A model generated the notes under the pieces. It saw nothing but the letters and a program-made list of their open reading frames with translations. It made no database searches and had not been told where the DNA came from. This document shows, piece after piece, positions 48,123 through 50,429 of a stretch of 50,429 nucleotides of DNA. The stretch comes from Nemertoderma westbladi (Eukaryota; Xenacoelomorpha; Nemertodermatida; Nemertodermatidae). The stretch spans positions 1 to 50,429 of the forward strand of contig JAUCBJ010004019.1 in assembly GCA_032718475.1 (NCBI GenBank), given 5' to 3'. How positions within the stretch are numbered: the stretch's first letter is position 1; each line of letters begins with the position of its first letter. The translations under genes and the position numbers were made by a program.

Positions 48123-48670
48123 ATTAATGAGATACACAAACATTAATGAGGGACACAAACATTAATGAGGGACACAAACATTAATGAGGGACACAAACAT
48201 TAATGAGGGACACAAACATTAATGAGGGACACAAACATTAATGAGGTACACAAACATTAATGAGGGACACAAACATTAATGAGGGACACAAACATTAATG
48301 AGGGACACAAACATTAATGAGGGACACAAACATTAATGAGGGACACAAACATTAATGAGGGACACAAACATTAATGAGGGACACAAACATTAATGAGGTA
48401 CACAAACAGTAATGAGGGACACAAACATTAATGAGGTACACTAACATTACTGAGGGACACAAACATTAATGAGGGACACAAATATTAATGAGGTACACTA
48501 ACATTACTGAGGGACACAAACATTAATGAGGGACACAAACATTAATGAGATACACAAACATTAATGAGGTATACAAACATTAATGAAGGACACAAACATT
48601 AATGAGGGACACAAACATTAATGGGGGACACAAACATTAAACAAGGGACAGATATCAAAGGGCACAAACA
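48123..48670 (+). repeat. 19-bp minisatellite, middle part, about 28 copies
   Basis: The unit is GGGACACAAACATTAATGA with period exactly 19 (for example TTAATGAGGG at 48181 and 48200). The first 13 bases (48123-48135, ATTAATGAGATAC) are the right copy of the RTE target-site duplication. It ends with GGGACAGATATC, resembling the GGGACAGATATT at the start of the left part. A chance minus-strand RT-like frame start at 48139 lies in repeat sequence. Confidence 0.96.
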
Positions 48671-49266
48671 TTGATCATGGGCACTATCGCCCTTCGCACT
48701 TAGTATGATTCCTTTTACCACCCACAGACCCATACACATACAATATATTACAGTATTACAATTCTCATTACTGTCAAGCAATACAATAACAACAATAAAT
48801 AATAATATATTAATCTGACCAAACCAATAATCTATGTTATTACCAATTGATGGAAAGGATCAGGTTACAGAGATGGTTTTTCTAACCAAAACAATAAGCG
48901 ATGTTGTTACTAATAAGTGAATGAGTAAAAAAATTATAAACATGAGGGGGAGACATGAATGGGGGGGGGGGGGTAACATGAATGGTGGGAGTAGGAGGTA
49001 AATTGAAAATATGGGGGTATAACAGACGGGGGGGGGGGTGCGTAGCAGCAAAACAGGCAGCTGAACATTGAACAAGGTAACCAAACGTCGCTTTCAATTA
49101 ATTTCCATCTAGTTAGGTAGATGGAATGTATACAAAGCGGCGCTTCTTTGATCGAAGCTCACGTTCCAACGTAGTATTTTTTCAGTATATCAGTTTATCA
49201 CTTAATATCTGATCGTCTGATGGCAAGCATCACCATCGCTCATATTAATATCCATTGGCAAGCATG
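48671..49266. other. Spacer between opposed minisatellite arrays
   Basis: No gene was seen. G runs occur at 48961-48973 and 49028-49038 with GGGGG-rich surroundings. Proline-rich chance frames on the minus strand (48860-49097) come from these runs. Confidence 0.6.
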
Positions 49267-50429
49267 GACCCCTATTAATGTTTGTGCCCCTGATTAATGT
49301 TTGTATCCCTCATTTATGTTTGTGTCCCTCATTAATGTTTGTGTTCCTCATTAATGATTGTGTCCCTCGTTAATGTTTGTGCCCCTTATTAATGTGTGTC
49401 CCTCATTAATGTGTGTCCCTCATTAATGTTTGTGCCCTCATTAATGTTTGTGTCCCTCATTAATGATTGTATCCCTTATTAATGTGTATCCCTCATTAAT
49501 GTGTGTCCCTCATTAATGTGTGTCCCTCATTAATGTTTGTGTCCCTCATTACTGTGTGTCCCTCATTGATGTTTGTGTCCCTCATTAATGATTGTGTCCC
49601 TCGTTAATGTTTGTGCCCCTTATTAATGTGTGTCCCTCAGTAATGTGTGTCCCTCATTAATGTTTGTGTCCCTCATTAATGTTTATGTCCCTCATTAATG
49701 ATTGTTTCCCTCGTTAATGTTTGTGCCCCTTATTAATGTGTGTCCCTCATTAATGTGTGTCCCTCATTAATGTTTGTGCCCTCATTAATGTTTGTGTCCC
49801 TCATTAATGATTGTATCCCTTATTTATGTGTGTCCCTCATTAATTTGTGTCCCTCATTAATGTTTGTGTCCCTCATTACTGTGTGTCCCTCATTAATGTT
49901 TGTGTCCCTCATTAATGATTGTGTCCCTCGTTAATGTTTGTGCCCCTTATTAATGTGTGTCCCTCATTAATGTGTGTCCCTCATTAATGTGTCTTCCTCA
50001 TTAATGTTTGTGTCCCTCATTAATGTTTGTGTCCCTCGTTAATGTTTGTGTCCCTCATTAATGATTGTGTCCCTCGTTAATGTTTGTGCCCCTTATTAAT
50101 GTGTGTCCATCATTAATGTGTGTCCCTCATTAATGTTTGTGTCCCTCATTAATGTTTGTGTCCCTCATTAATGATTGTATCCCTCATTAATGTTTGTGTC
50201 CCTCATTAATTCATGATGTCCCTCATTAATGTTTGTGTCCCTCATTAATTCATTGTGTCCCTCATGTGTCCCTCATTAATGATTATGTCCCTCGTTAATG
50301 TTTGTGCCCCTTTAATGTATGTCCCTCATTAATGTTTGTGTCCCTCATTAATGTGTGTCCCTCATTAATGTTTGTGTCCCTCGTTAATGTTTGTGTCCAT
50401 TATTAATGTGTGTCCCTCATTAATGTTTG
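49267..50429 (-). repeat. 19-bp minisatellite in opposite orientation, running off the window
   Basis: The plus strand reads TGTCCCTCATTAATGTTTG, the reverse complement of the arrays at 40520 and 48123. Units of about 15-19 bp alternate: GTGTGTCCCTCATTAAT, GATTGTGTCCCTCGTTAAT and TTTGTGCCCCTTATTAAT. The marker GATTGT.TCCCTCG recurs at 49356, 49590, 49700, 49917 and 50063, an irregular higher-order pattern. It is open at the right edge, so true length is unknown. Confidence 0.95.

Noticed and set aside
48860-49097. Proline-rich minus-strand frames
   Set aside because: They derive from G runs in a spacer and overlap each other in different frames.
49740-49934. Small repetitive frame (SLINVCPSLMFV type)
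   Set aside because: It is a translation of the 19-bp minisatellite; no independent evidence of coding.

Overview
This is a repeat-dominated stretch of animal nuclear DNA, probably from a marine invertebrate; the species cannot be fixed from sequence. The evidence is a KDM8/JMJD5 relative, a GT-AG intron, CR1-like and RTE-like LINEs, terminal-inverted-repeat elements, AT-rich spacers and kilobase-scale satellites. No bacterial, organellar or CRISPR signature is present.

Layout, left to right. (1) 1-1099: an intronless KDM8 (JmjC) copy broken by three frameshifts, running off the left edge. (2) 2016-3458: remains of small inverted-repeat elements. (3) 3973-12286: a two-exon zinc-type MDR (alcohol dehydrogenase-like) gene, about 328 aa. 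Its 7.3-kb intron is almost entirely a 34-bp minisatellite of about 190 copies. (4) 12.5-16.5 kb: a GTC microsatellite, a 315-bp tandem repeat carrying CTCF-like cores, G tracts of 23-27 bases, and a 1.1-kb element with 40-bp terminal inverted repeats. (5) 16525-36944: a 20.4-kb satellite of about 434 copies of a 47-bp unit, each with an AATAAA and a short dyad, with kilobase-scale block duplications. (6) 37027-38498: 46 copies of a 32-bp unit, nearly all carrying a CACGTG E-box. (7) 38.97-39.64 kb: a LINE 3' end and a fold-back element. (8) 40.5-50.4 kb: a 19-bp minisatellite at three places. It was first split by a 5'-truncated RTE-like LINE (minus strand, 13-bp target-site duplication), which was then split by a 6.3-kb CR1-like LINE (plus strand).

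The CR1-like LINE is the most informative element. Its ORF1 has a coiled coil and an SGNH-hydrolase-like domain and is broken by one in-frame TGA. Its ORF2 is an open 1265-aa frame with an AP endonuclease, a YADD reverse transcriptase, and a hydrophobic N-terminal region ending in a 2A-like motif (DVHPNPGP). The only apparently functional host gene is the MDR gene; everything else is pseudogene, mobile or tandem-repeat DNA. I found no new multi-gene system. The best candidates for new biology are the 2A-linked N-terminal extension of the LINE, the higher-order structure of the 47-bp satellite, and the E-box array.
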